Part shown: positions 7,785-15,787 of the stretch, piece after piece | Layout: every line of letters starts with the position of its first letter | Position numbering within the stretch: the first letter of the stretch is position 1 | From: Betaproteobacteria bacterium | GTDB lineage: Bacteria > Pseudomonadota > Gammaproteobacteria > Burkholderiales > Thiobacillaceae | Reading direction: 5' to 3' | Length of the DNA stretch: 40,891 nucleotides | Assembly: GCA_020061585.1 (NCBI GenBank) | Contig: JAGUXX010000210.1 | Coordinates: 1 to 40,891 of the forward strand | Position numbers and translations under genes: made by a program | The notes under the pieces: generated by a model | Databases searched by the model: none | Seen by the model: only the letters and a program-made list of their open reading frames with translations | Told to the model about the DNA's origin: nothing

Positions 7785-9564
7785 CAGCCGCCTCCACGTC
7801 GGTGAAATGGTGCGCCAGCGCGGCGGCCAGTTCGCTTTTGAGCTGGTTTTCGGTTTCTTCGATTTCGCCCAGCAGCTTCTTGTATTTCACCAGCAGCACA
7901 TCCGGGTCGTGGGTTTCTTCTTCCGGTGCGTTGGGGTTTTTGATGTCGAGGTTGAAGATCGGCCAGTAGATTCGGTCGCCCGCCGCCTGGGCGTCACGCG
8001 CTTGCAGGCGCAAGGGTTCGGCCTGGGCGCGCAGCTCGGCAATCTGGGCGTCGATCTTTTCGCGGTAGGCGGCGTCGCTGGTGCCGACCAGGCTTTTGCG
8101 CAAGTTGTTCGCTTCGCCTTCCAGTTTGGCGGCCGCGTTGTTCAATTCTTCGGCGTGCTGCCAATGCGGTTGGGCTGCGGCTTCGGCTTGTTCTCGCTTG
8201 GTTTTGAAATCGACCTTCCAGGCAAATGCGTTCTCCACGCGGTCGGCAAAATTGTTGGCCGCATCGCCCCACCAGTCTTGCTCGGGCTTGAATTCTTCCA
8301 ACCTGATCGGCTTGGTTTTGGAATAGCTTTTGTAGCCCTTCGGGTAGGGGTGCTCGTAAAACCAGATGGTGTCGGTGTGGAAGTGTTCGGTGCCGTCGTC
8401 CACCACCGCGCCCTTGGTAAAGAACAGCAGGTTGGTCTTGATGGTGGTGTAGGGCGCGAACACGCCTTTGGGCAGGCGGACGATGGTGTGCAGCTTGCAG
8501 TCGCGCAGCAGGAGTTTTTTCAGCGTGCCCTTGATGCCGTCGCCGAACAGGAAGCCGTCGGGCAGCACCACGGCGGCGCGGCCGTTTTCCCTGAGCAGCT
8601 TTTTGATGATCAGCGCCATGAACATGTCGGCGGTTTCGCGGGTTTTGAGGTCGGCGGGATAGTCGCTGCCGACGCCGTCGTCTTCATAACCGCCGAAGGG
8701 CGGATTGGTGATCAGGCAGTCCACCTTCTCGTGCGCGGCCCAGTCGTTCCAGCCCCGGCCCAGGGTGTTGCGGTGTTCGATCTGGCTGGGTACGTCGATG
8801 CCGTGCAGCAGCATGTTGGTGGTGCAGAGCAGGTGCGGGAGCTGTTTTTTCTCGATGCCGCGTATCAGCGCTTCGATGGCGCGTTGGTCTTCGGCACTGG
8901 AATGGGCGGTGATCTGGTTGCGGAAGTGTTCGATAACGGCGGTAAGGAAGCCGCCGGTGCCGCAGGCCGGGTCGAGCACGGTTTCGCGCTTGGTCAGGCT
9001 GGGGTTGACCCGGTCGGCCATGAAGGCGGTGATGGCGCGCGGGGTGTAGAACTCGCCGGCGTTGCCGGCGCCGCGCAGGTCGTTGAGCATTTGCTCGTAG
9101 ACATCGCCCAGGCTGGCGCGGGTTTTGAAGTCGTGGAAGTTGATGGCGTCTTCCAGCTTCTCGATCACGGCCAGCATCTGGGGGCCGGATTTCATGTAGT
9201 TGTTGGCGTCTTCGAAGACCTGCTTGATGACTTTGTGTGACGGGCTCCGGCTGGCGTCGATCTGCTCTTTGAGCGCCGGGAACAACTCGTTGTTGACGAA
9301 GCCGATCAGCTCGCTGGCGGCGATCTGGGGTTTTTTCTTGCCTTCCTTGTCTGGAACATACGCGGCCCAGTTACGCCAGCGGTAGCGCTCAGGCAGCGGC
9401 GATTTGTATTTGGTGTTGTCGTCTTCCCATTCCTCTTCGCGTTGGTCGAAGACCTTGAGGAACAACATCCAGGTGAGCTGGCCGAGACGCTGGGCATCGC
9501 CGTCGACGCCGTCGTCCTTGCGCATGATGTCCTGGATGGACTTGATGGTGCTGCTGAGATTCAT
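7777..9564 (-). CDS. hsdM: type I restriction-modification methyltransferase subunit HsdM
   Basis: The 595-residue protein is an N6-adenine DNA methyltransferase of the type I class. It has the helical HsdM N-terminal domain (about 1-150), then the SAM-binding motif DPACGTGGFL (198-207) and the catalytic NPPF motif (287-290) of N6-adenine enzymes. The TPRAITAFM segment before motif I is also typical. The C-terminal part (about 455-560) is rich in charged and alanine residues and likely helical. With HsdS it would modify host sites; with HsdR it restricts unmodified DNA. The gene starts 39 bp after the hsdR stop and overlaps the YhcG-type gene by 8 bp. Confidence 0.97.
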   Translation of the reverse strand: MNLSSTIKSIQDIMRKDDGVDGDAQRLGQLTWMLFLKVFDQREEEWEDDNTKYKSPLPERYRWRNWAAYVPDKEGKKKPQIAASELIGFVNNELFPALKEQIDASRSPSHKVIKQVFEDANNYMKSGPQMLAVIEKLEDAINFHDFKTRASLGDVYEQMLNDLRGAGNAGEFYTPRAITAFMADRVNPSLTKRETVLDPACGTGGFLTAVIEHFRNQITAHSSAEDQRAIEALIRGIEKKQLPHLLCTTNMLLHGIDVPSQIEHRNTLGRGWNDWAAHEKVDCLITNPPFGGYEDDGVGSDYPADLKTRETADMFMALIIKKLLRENGRAAVVLPDGFLFGDGIKGTLKKLLLRDCKLHTIVRLPKGVFAPYTTIKTNLLFFTKGAVVDDGTEHFHTDTIWFYEHPYPKGYKSYSKTKPIRLEEFKPEQDWWGDAANNFADRVENAFAWKVDFKTKREQAEAAAQPHWQHAEELNNAAAKLEGEANNLRKSLVGTSDAAYREKIDAQIAELRAQAEPLRLQARDAQAAGDRIYWPIFNLDIKNPNAPEEETHDPDVLLVKYKKLLGEIEETENQLKSELAAALAHHFTDVEAADA

Positions 9565-9603
9565 GGACTTGTTCTCGTGTTCTTACTCGGCACAGGTCAA
9601 CGT

Positions 9604-12039
9604 TCAGGCCGATTTCTGATCTGGTGTGGCGTAGAGCGCTTGCTCCAGCTCGTGGACGGCTTGGGTGTATTGCTCAACGCCGCCGAAGATGCCGCGCCGG
9701 ATTTGGGTTTTGCTGCCGAACTGGTCGAACGGGGGCAGTTCCAACACCTTGGCGTCTTCAATGTCCTGCACGCCGTGCTCGGCAAATTTATCGAGCAAGG
9801 CTTCGAGCACCGCGCGGGCTTGCTCGCCGTACTTGCCGAACACGTTGCGCTTCTTCACCTGGTTGGCACGCTCTCGGCGGGTGAGCGGTTTTTGGTCGAA
9901 GGCGACGTGGGCGACCAGATCGAAGACATCGAGCTCGCCGCCATTGGCGACGGCCTGTTGCAGGATGTCCAGCGGCACGCCTTGCTCGGCCAGTTCTTCC
10001 AGCACGGCTTGCTTGCGGGAGGCCGAGTTCCAGCGGCGCAGGAACTCGGTCAGCGTGCCGAATTTTTCCTGTAAGGATTTGCGGATGTCGTCCTTGAGCA
10101 AGACGCGGTAATCCTCGGTGATGAGCTTGCCATCGGCGTCCAGGTATTGCGAACGCTCTACGGCCACGCGCACATTCACGTCGTCGATGACGTATTTGGC
10201 GCGGCCTTTGCCAACGCCGCCACCTGCGCCGCCGTCGGGGTCAGTTTCATCCCAGTCCGTTGGGTCGGGGCCGTAAGGGGGCGGATCGGGCTGGCTGACG
10301 CCAAGAAGGTCGGTGATGTCTGGCGGCACAACGGGTTCGTCGGGTTTGGGCTCGTAGATCACCACCGGCTCGCCATCGAAGTCAGGATCGGCAAACAAAC
10401 GTGTCGCGCCCTTGAAGTCCATGATGGTGAAATACAGTTTCTGGTAGTCCTCGCGTATCCGGGTGCCTCGCCCAATGATCTGTTTGAACTCGGTCATGGA
10501 ATTGATGTTCTGGTCCAGCACGATCAGCTTGCAGGTCTTGGCATCCACCCCGGTCGTCAGCAACTTGGAGGTGGTGGCGATGACCGGGTAAGGCTCGTCG
10601 TTGTCGATGAAGTAGGAGAGCTGGGCCTTGCCTTCGGTGTCATCGCCGGTGATGCGCATGACGTAGCGGCGGTTGCCGGCGGCGGCTGGGATCAGCTTGA
10701 CCAGTTCCTGGCGCATGCGCTCGGCGTGATCCTGGTCGTCGCAGAACACGATGGTCTTGGCCATCGGATCGACGGCCTTGAGATATTCCCAAACCTTGCT
10801 GGCGACCAGCTTGGTGCGCTTTTCCAGGACCAGATTGCGGTCGAAATCCTTGGTGTTGTACTGGCGTTGCTCGACGGTCTGGCCGAGCTTGTCGAGCTTG
10901 CCCTTTTCGGGCGTGTAGCCAACGGCATCGACATCAGTGGCAATACGTATGACTTTGTAGGGCGCGAGAAAACCGTCTTCGATGCCTTGTTTCAGCGAGT
11001 AGGTATAAACCGGTTCGCCAAAGTAGTTGATGTTGCTGACTTCCTTGCTTTCCTTGGGCGTGGCGGTGAGGCCCAGGTGGGTGGCGGCGCTGAAGTAATC
11101 CAGCACTTCGCGCCAGGCGGAATCGTCGGCCGCGCTGCCCCGGTGGCATTCGTCGATGACGATCAGATCGAAGAAATCGGCCGGGAACTGACGATAGATT
11201 TGCCGCCACGCCTCTTTGCCCGTGACGGCTTGGTACAGGGCCAGGTAGATCTCGTAGTTCTTCTTGATTTCGCGGTTGCCGACCTTGTGCATGACTTCGC
11301 CAAAGGGCGCGAAATCCTGCTGCATGGTTTGGTCGACCAGAATATTGCGGTCGGCGAGAAAGAGAATGCGTTTCTTCGCTTTGGCTTTCCACAAGCGCCA
11401 GATGATCTGGAAAGCGGTGTAGGTTTTGCCGGTGCCGGTGGCCATGACCAACAGCACACGTTGCTGGCCTTTGGCGATGGCTTCTATGGCGCGGTTGATG
11501 GCTACCCGTTGGTAGTAGCGCGCTTCGCGACCGCTGCCATCGGTATGAAACGGTTGCTCGATGAGCTTGACCGCCTCGGGCGCCGCCAGCCCCTTCCATT
11601 GCTGGTAGAGGGGCCAAAGATCGGCCAGCGTGGGAAATTCGCCGCTTTGGAGCGCGCGTTCCACGGGTTGTGTCAGGCCGGTGCGGTCGTGCAGCAGAAA
11701 GCCGTCGCCGTTGCTGCTGATGGCAAAGGGCGCATCCAGCATTTCGGCATAGGTCAAAGCCTGCTGCATACCGTGGCCCAGTGGGAATTTGGCTTGCTTG
11801 GCTTCGACAACGGCGATGGGCAAATTGGGCCGTGCATATAGAACGAAGTCCGCGCGTTTGGGGCCGCCTGTGGCCTCCGGATTCTTGATGCGCGCCGCAA
11901 GCTTGCCGCGCACCATCACCCGTCCGTCGGTGAGATTCACTTCTTCTCGAAACTGATGCTGTTGCCAGCCTGCCTGAAGGATGGCTGGAGTAATGAACTT
12001 GGTGCAGATATCGCGCTCACTGAGCTGGCTTTTGTCCAT
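9604..12039 (-). CDS. hsdR: type I restriction endonuclease motor subunit HsdR (EcoEI-like)
   Basis: The 811-residue protein combines an N-terminal nuclease domain (D64, then E79-A-K81) with a superfamily 2 translocase. The translocase shows Walker A ATGTGKT (200-206), DECH (296-299), TATPK just downstream, and a second RecA-like domain ending in IIGRGTRIRED. The C-terminal region (about 640-800) matches the EcoEI-type HsdR C-terminal domain. It would translocate DNA and cut it when the specificity complex meets an unmodified site. The ATG at 12039 has GGGAGAG about 8 bases upstream. The 272-bp gap before vapC presumably holds the operon promoter, but I could not identify convincing -35/-10 boxes. 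hsdR-hsdM-yhcG-hsdS order with accessory genes downstream defines a large single operon. Confidence 0.97.
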   Translation of the reverse strand: MDKSQLSERDICTKFITPAILQAGWQQHQFREEVNLTDGRVMVRGKLAARIKNPEATGGPKRADFVLYARPNLPIAVVEAKQAKFPLGHGMQQALTYAEMLDAPFAISSNGDGFLLHDRTGLTQPVERALQSGEFPTLADLWPLYQQWKGLAAPEAVKLIEQPFHTDGSGREARYYQRVAINRAIEAIAKGQQRVLLVMATGTGKTYTAFQIIWRLWKAKAKKRILFLADRNILVDQTMQQDFAPFGEVMHKVGNREIKKNYEIYLALYQAVTGKEAWRQIYRQFPADFFDLIVIDECHRGSAADDSAWREVLDYFSAATHLGLTATPKESKEVSNINYFGEPVYTYSLKQGIEDGFLAPYKVIRIATDVDAVGYTPEKGKLDKLGQTVEQRQYNTKDFDRNLVLEKRTKLVASKVWEYLKAVDPMAKTIVFCDDQDHAERMRQELVKLIPAAAGNRRYVMRITGDDTEGKAQLSYFIDNDEPYPVIATTSKLLTTGVDAKTCKLIVLDQNINSMTEFKQIIGRGTRIREDYQKLYFTIMDFKGATRLFADPDFDGEPVVIYEPKPDEPVVPPDITDLLGVSQPDPPPYGPDPTDWDETDPDGGAGGGVGKGRAKYVIDDVNVRVAVERSQYLDADGKLITEDYRVLLKDDIRKSLQEKFGTLTEFLRRWNSASRKQAVLEELAEQGVPLDILQQAVANGGELDVFDLVAHVAFDQKPLTRRERANQVKKRNVFGKYGEQARAVLEALLDKFAEHGVQDIEDAKVLELPPFDQFGSKTQIRRGIFGGVEQYTQAVHELEQALYATPDQKSA

Positions 12040-12311
12040 TGGTGCGCGCTCTCCCGTTGATCAGGTGCTGTTTCTTCGACCGAGAATCTCGAACTCAACC
12101 ACTCATTGGCATCGGATGGCTGGAATCCCACAGCGGCCGGATTTTATTCGAGGAACGCACCGTGCGCTCATCGCATCAGCACAGAGGCATAGCCCATCTT
12201 GAATAACAGCAAGCAGCGCCCAAACTTGCGCTCAATGGATTCCTGCCGCAAAGCGCTTGCTTTCGCGCTACTTGAATCCAACTCAGGACTGGCAGGCATT
12301 GCAGACACGTA

Positions 12312-12734
12312 TCACCCGAGACCCCAGGGATTGACCAGCACCAGTCCTGGAACAGCTTCGAAGTCCTCGATATTGCGCGTCGCCAATGGCATGTTGTTGG
12401 CCAGTGCGATGGCGGCAATCTGGGCATCCCGCGTAGTGATGGGGCGGCCAATGCGACGTCTCTCGGCAACCAGGGCGGCAAAGCGCTGAGCCGCTGCGGC
12501 ATCGAAGGGCAGACAACACCCCGCAAAGTCTTCCTCGAACATCTGTCGCGCGGCAGCGGCAAGGGCGTCGCGCCGTTTGCCGTTCGGCAGTAAAGCCAAC
12601 TCCAAGTTGATTTCCGCCTGCGTGATCGCGCAAACCCGCGCCGCTTGCGTATGGCTGTCGACCCAATCAACCACGATCGGATCGGGCTGCGGACGCATCA
12701 ATTCCGAAAGTACGTTGGTATCGAGCAGGATCAT
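12312..12734 (-). CDS. vapC: PIN-domain toxin, VapC/FitB family
   Basis: The protein has 140 residues, normal for the family. It begins MILLDTNVLSELMRP, giving the first PIN acidic residue (D5). E41 (AEINLELALLP) and D103 (TTRDAQIAAIA) supply the next acidic ligands, and the ATRNIEDFE end motif supplies the last. PIN toxins are Mg2+-dependent ribonucleases, often cutting tRNA or rRNA. The FitB-like features, an SELMRP start and an NPWG C-terminus, fit the plasmid and chromosomal stabilisation subgroup. It overlaps the antitoxin gene by 4 bp. It sits immediately upstream of the type I restriction operon, where toxin-antitoxin modules often stabilise defence islands. Confidence 0.95.
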   Translation of the reverse strand: MILLDTNVLSELMRPQPDPIVVDWVDSHTQAARVCAITQAEINLELALLPNGKRRDALAAAARQMFEEDFAGCCLPFDAAAAQRFAALVAERRRIGRPITTRDAQIAAIALANNMPLATRNIEDFEAVPGLVLVNPWGLG

Positions 12735-12985
12735 TGCTGGTCAGCTTCGGCGAACTCCGGCAATGGGCGATCCGGCAGTCCGGCGGTCTCCAGTTCCACG
12801 CCACCCAGCGCGGCGAAACGGCGTTTCAGGCGCGTACCCAGCGCTTCACCGGAAGCGGCGGGGTTGACCGCCATGCGCAGGATCTGGCGGGCTTCTTCCT
12901 CCATGGAATGACCGTGGCGAGCTGCTTGAAAACGAAGATTCGCCTTCGTGGTTTCATCCAGGTTGCGAATCATGATGGTCGCCAT
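12731..12985 (-). CDS. vapB: antitoxin, FitA/VapB-like ribbon-helix-helix protein
   Basis: The protein has 84 residues when started at the ATG at 12985, which gives the family-typical MATIMIRNLDETTKANLRF opening. A GAGG-like sequence lies just upstream. The first 45 residues form the ribbon-helix-helix DNA-binding part (HGHSMEEEARQIL being the second helix), and the C-terminal part would wrap the toxin. An alternative ATG at 13003 lies inside the operator palindrome and is unlikely. It should repress its own promoter through the palindrome at 12998-13025, with repression strengthened by the toxin. Confidence 0.93.
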   Translation of the reverse strand: MATIMIRNLDETTKANLRFQAARHGHSMEEEARQILRMAVNPAASGEALGTRLKRRFAALGGVELETAGLPDRPLPEFAEADQQ

Positions 12986-12997
12986 ACCAGCCTCTAT

Positions 12998-13025
12998 TTG
13001 CATGCAGTGCTAGCACTGTATGCAA
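12998..13025. promoter_or_regulatory. 28-bp near-perfect palindrome, probable vapBC operator
   Basis: The arms TTGCATGCAGTGCT and AGCACTGTATGCAA match at 13 of 14 positions around the centre TGCTAGCA. The palindrome ends 12 bp upstream of the antitoxin ATG. Ribbon-helix-helix antitoxins of the FitA/VapB type bind such palindromes for autoregulation, so this is inferred to be the operator. Confidence 0.8.
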
Positions 13026-13060
13026 CCACCCCGCTCAACTCAACAGAACAACGCTTCCGC

Positions 13061-13753
13061 TTACAGCCTGATTTGGTCTTTGGCTGGCTTGGCCCCCATG
13101 CTTTGCAGACCGGTGGGTTGCGCGCCGTATGCCGAGGACGGTGCATAGAACCACGGCATGTTGCTCGGGTCGCCCAACGCTTCCAGCCACAAACGGGTGG
13201 TTTCCGGGTTGGCCGCCTTGGCCAGCAGTGCCTGGGTATTCGGATCGAACGGCGCATTCAGCCATTTGACCCAGGTGGCCGGATTGATCGCATTGCCCAG
13301 CACGTTCCAGGCGCGTCCATCGACCGGCAACATTACCCAACGCATCATCCGACCGGGATCGAACAAGATGCTGTTCACGGCGGTGTAGAACTCCGGCTCG
13401 AACGCCGACTGCGCCCATTGGGTATAGATCTCCGGGTTGCTCCATTCCAGATAGTTGCGCGGCGTTCCCGGGTCGAGCAGGCTGGACAGACTGCGCACAT
13501 AGGCTTGCGGGTCCATGCCGCGATTGGCGAATTCAAGGTAGATCGCCGGGTCGGTGAACACATCCAGCCATTTCAGGAAGTTGCGTGGCGCCTTGAATGC
13601 CCAGCTATTGGTGGTGAAGTCGGTACAGCGGTCGGCGAAACGCTGGGTGCCGGTGGCGGACTCGGCGGCAAGCGTCGATGCATCGGGTGACGCGGCTTGA
13701 GCGCTGTTGATCAGCAAAGGCAGCAGGAAAACGGCTAATTTGTTTTTGTTCAT
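13061..13753 (-). CDS. exported protein of aromatic/DP-containing repeats, function unknown
   Basis: The protein has 230 residues when started at the ATG at 13753, which places a lysine pair and a hydrophobic run directly at the N-terminus. This is a signal peptide (MNKNKLAVFLLPLL, then NSAQAA, with probable cleavage after AQA). The mature part consists of about seven imperfect units of roughly 20 residues. Each has a Trp or Tyr and a DP or NP pair, for example FLKWLDVFTDPAIYLEF, YLEWSNPEIYTQWAQ and WVKWLNAPFDPN. One region has two cysteines or fewer, so disulphide stabilisation is not obvious. It is divergent from draT (195 bp between start codons). The repeat form suggests a helical periplasmic binding or scaffold protein. 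I do not recognise the family. Confidence 0.75.
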   Translation of the reverse strand: MNKNKLAVFLLPLLINSAQAASPDASTLAAESATGTQRFADRCTDFTTNSWAFKAPRNFLKWLDVFTDPAIYLEFANRGMDPQAYVRSLSSLLDPGTPRNYLEWSNPEIYTQWAQSAFEPEFYTAVNSILFDPGRMMRWVMLPVDGRAWNVLGNAINPATWVKWLNAPFDPNTQALLAKAANPETTRLWLEALGDPSNMPWFYAPSSAYGAQPTGLQSMGAKPAKDQIRL

Positions 13754-13947
13754 GATGTTCTCGCTATGGAAAAATGAAACTGGATGACACACCGATTTGC
13801 CGGAAGTTGCAAACGATTCAAGTCGGCGCTGAAAAAACCCGAACGCCGCGATTGACCCAGCGGCAGCACGTGACCAGATCAGCTATACCGGTTATCTGTT
13901 GGCGTTCGTCTGGCAATCCGCCCCCCGACTCGGTCACAATCCACGGC

Positions 13948-14760
13948 ATGCAAGCCAGTCTTCCGCGCGCCGCGCGTCTGCCCATCAACCGCTGCAATCT
14001 GCCGGCGGACATCCTCGGCAGCCTCACCTTCCAGCGTCACCCCACCGCGTTGAAGCTGGATGGCGTGGAAGAACTGCACCGCGCCTTGTTCGCGCGGCTG
14101 GCCGGGCTGGACGATGCGGTCGAGCGGGGGCGGGTATTTACCGCGCACATGGATGCCGCGTTCAGTCTGGAACATCCGGAGGCGGCCGGTTACAACCCGG
14201 CCTGGCCGCACGGGCGGCACAAGGCGAATTATCTGAAGGTGCTGCGCGGCTGGATGTTCGATGCCGACGGCCGCGAAGGCGCGGTGCTGAAGGGCTGGGT
14301 GGAGTCGCGCTTCGGCTTGCTGCCGCGCCATCACGGCCGGCCGATCCGCGATTTTTCCGGCGCCACCTATCGGCATTACCTGGAGCAGCGCAGCGGCGGG
14401 CTGTACAACACCAACAGCCTGGAAGCGCAATTCGATCTGGTCTACGCCTACTGCCAGCATGAACTGCGCCGGCGCTGGCCGGATGCCAGCCACCTGACGT
14501 TGTATCGCGGCGTCAACCACATGGGCGGCTATGAAGAACTGGGCGAGACCGCCAGCCGGCGGCGCATCGTGTTGCTCAACAGCCTGAATTCCTTCACCCG
14601 CGAACGCGAACGTGCCTGCGAGTTCGGCGACAGCATCCTGGAAGTGTCGGTGCCGTTGGCCAAGGTGTTTTTCTTCCACGGTCTTCTGCCGGGAAAACTC
14701 AAGGGCGAGGAAGAATTCGGCGTGATCGGCGGGGTATACGAGGTGGCGGTGAGTATTTGA
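13948..14760 (+). CDS. draT: NAD+--dinitrogen-reductase ADP-D-ribosyltransferase DraT
   Basis: The predicted enzyme transfers ADP-ribose from NAD+ to an arginine of the nitrogenase Fe protein (NifH), switching nitrogenase off after ammonium or energy down-shift. The 270-residue length matches known DraT. The ADP-ribosyltransferase features appear in order: TLYRGVNHMGGYE (R187), NSLNSFT (211-217, the S/T motif) and KGEEEFGVIGGVYEV (E254-256). The frame is open from 13774, but the ATG at 13948 gives the expected N-terminus; the longer form would begin inside the promoter region. The removing enzyme DraG, often the next gene, is absent from this window. The SIR2-like and hemerythrin genes follow in the same direction after 151 bp. 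Confidence 0.92.
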   Translation: MQASLPRAARLPINRCNLPADILGSLTFQRHPTALKLDGVEELHRALFARLAGLDDAVERGRVFTAHMDAAFSLEHPEAAGYNPAWPHGRHKANYLKVLRGWMFDADGREGAVLKGWVESRFGLLPRHHGRPIRDFSGATYRHYLEQRSGGLYNTNSLEAQFDLVYAYCQHELRRRWPDASHLTLYRGVNHMGGYEELGETASRRRIVLLNSLNSFTRERERACEFGDSILEVSVPLAKVFFFHGLLPGKLKGEEEFGVIGGVYEVAVSI

Positions 14761-14772
14761 AGCCCTTGGCGG

Positions 14773-14811
14773 TTGCATCAATAACCCGACAAAACCACTG
14801 CATTGATGCAA
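14773..14811. repeat. perfect 10-bp inverted repeat after draT
   Basis: TTGCATCAAT (14773-14782) and ATTGATGCAA (14802-14811) are exact reverse complements with a 19-base loop. It begins 12 bp after the draT stop and lies about 50 bp upstream of the sigma-54-like site. It lacks GC richness and a T-tract, so a regulator-binding dyad is more likely than a terminator. Confidence 0.6.
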
Positions 14812-14862
14812 ATCCGACATCCCTTGAACGTCGCCAACCCGCGTGGTTGCTGGCCTTGTTGT

Positions 14863-14877
14863 CGGCGCGGTTATTGC
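14863..14877 (+). promoter_or_regulatory. sigma-54-type -24/-12 promoter candidate for the SIR2-hemerythrin unit
   Basis: CGGCGCGGTTATTGC fits the TGGCAC-N5-TTGC form at 8 of 10 defined positions, with the essential GG and GC correctly spaced. A start of transcription about 12 bases downstream would leave a roughly 23-base leader to the ATG at 14912. No clear NifA TGT-N10-ACA site was found upstream within draT's end. Confidence 0.45.
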
Positions 14878-14911
14878 ATGGACCACTCTATTCAACACCA
14901 AGGAGCTTCCC

Positions 14912-15787
14912 ATGCCCAATACATCCGCATTCGATTCCATACTTGCCGGCCTGGCCGATGGCAGCGTCGTGCCTTACCTGGGCTGTCGCGCGCTGGATGG
15001 CGTGATCGAACCGGCCAGCGGCCGTGCCATTCCGGCGGATTCGGACAGCCTGATTTTGGCCATGAACGACGGCAAGCCGATGGCGCCCAAGCTGATGTAC
15101 GAATTTCCGCGCGCGGCGATGAACATCGAGTTGAAGCGCGGCCGCAAGGCGGTCACCAAATTTCTCGACCGCACCTACCGCGATACGGTCTGGAGCGCCT
15201 CGCCGTTGCACACCTGGCTGGCGCAACTGAATCTGCCGTATGTCATCGACAGCAATCGCGACCTGTTGTTGCAGAACGCCTACGCCGGCCGGCCGCATAC
15301 CCTGATCGTCGGTCTGGCGCGCATCGGCGGCACCGATTACCGCTTCAAGTTGTTCCAGTCGGACGGCGCGGCGTATCGCGAAATCGATCAGGAGCAGGTC
15401 GATGTCACGCTGCCGATACTGTTCAAGCCGCTCGGCACGCCGGTTCCCGAGTCGAATTACATCGCCTCGGATGCGGATTTTGTCGATTACGTTACCGAAC
15501 TGATGGGCGGCTTCGGCATACCCGCTTTCGTCAAACGCATGCGCCAGGGCAAACGCTACCTGCTGCTGGGCCTGCCGTTGACCCGCGATACCGAACGCAT
15601 GGTGATGTCCGACATCGTCTTCGGCCGCGCGCAAATGGGCGGCTGGGCGTTGCTGCCGAATGCCACCGACAAGGAAAAGCGCTTCCTCGCCAAGCTGGGC
15701 ATGGAACTGGTGCCGGCCAGCGCCACCGATCTGCTGGCCGCCGCCAGCGAGCCCAGCATCGCGCCCGAGGCGCTGGAGGCCGCCTGA
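14912..15787 (+). CDS. SIR2-like domain protein of the nitrogen-fixation region
   Basis: The 291-residue protein has weak but ordered SIR2-like features. GSVVPYLGC near residue 20 is in the position of the NAD-binding glycine loop. PYVIDSNRDLLLQNA matches the usual TTNYD segment, ILFKPLGTPVPESNYI the 'K-hG' and following strand, and KRYLLLGLPLTRDTERM the 'GySl-D' strand. The classical GAGIS loop and the catalytic histidine context are altered, so NAD binding is possible but deacetylase activity doubtful. A strong AAGGAG lies 7 bases before the ATG; an upstream in-frame start at 14843 has none. The stop overlaps the hemerythrin ATG (TGATG). Adjacency to draT, another NAD+ user, suggests a role in nitrogenase regulation or protection. 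Confidence 0.75.
   Translation: MPNTSAFDSILAGLADGSVVPYLGCRALDGVIEPASGRAIPADSDSLILAMNDGKPMAPKLMYEFPRAAMNIELKRGRKAVTKFLDRTYRDTVWSASPLHTWLAQLNLPYVIDSNRDLLLQNAYAGRPHTLIVGLARIGGTDYRFKLFQSDGAAYREIDQEQVDVTLPILFKPLGTPVPESNYIASDADFVDYVTELMGGFGIPAFVKRMRQGKRYLLLGLPLTRDTERMVMSDIVFGRAQMGGWALLPNATDKEKRFLAKLGMELVPASATDLLAAASEPSIAPEALEAA

Noticed and set aside
10147-11841. 564-codon plus-strand open frame opposite hsdR
   Set aside because: Antisense shadow of a clear hsdR gene; no ribosome site or recognisable domain.
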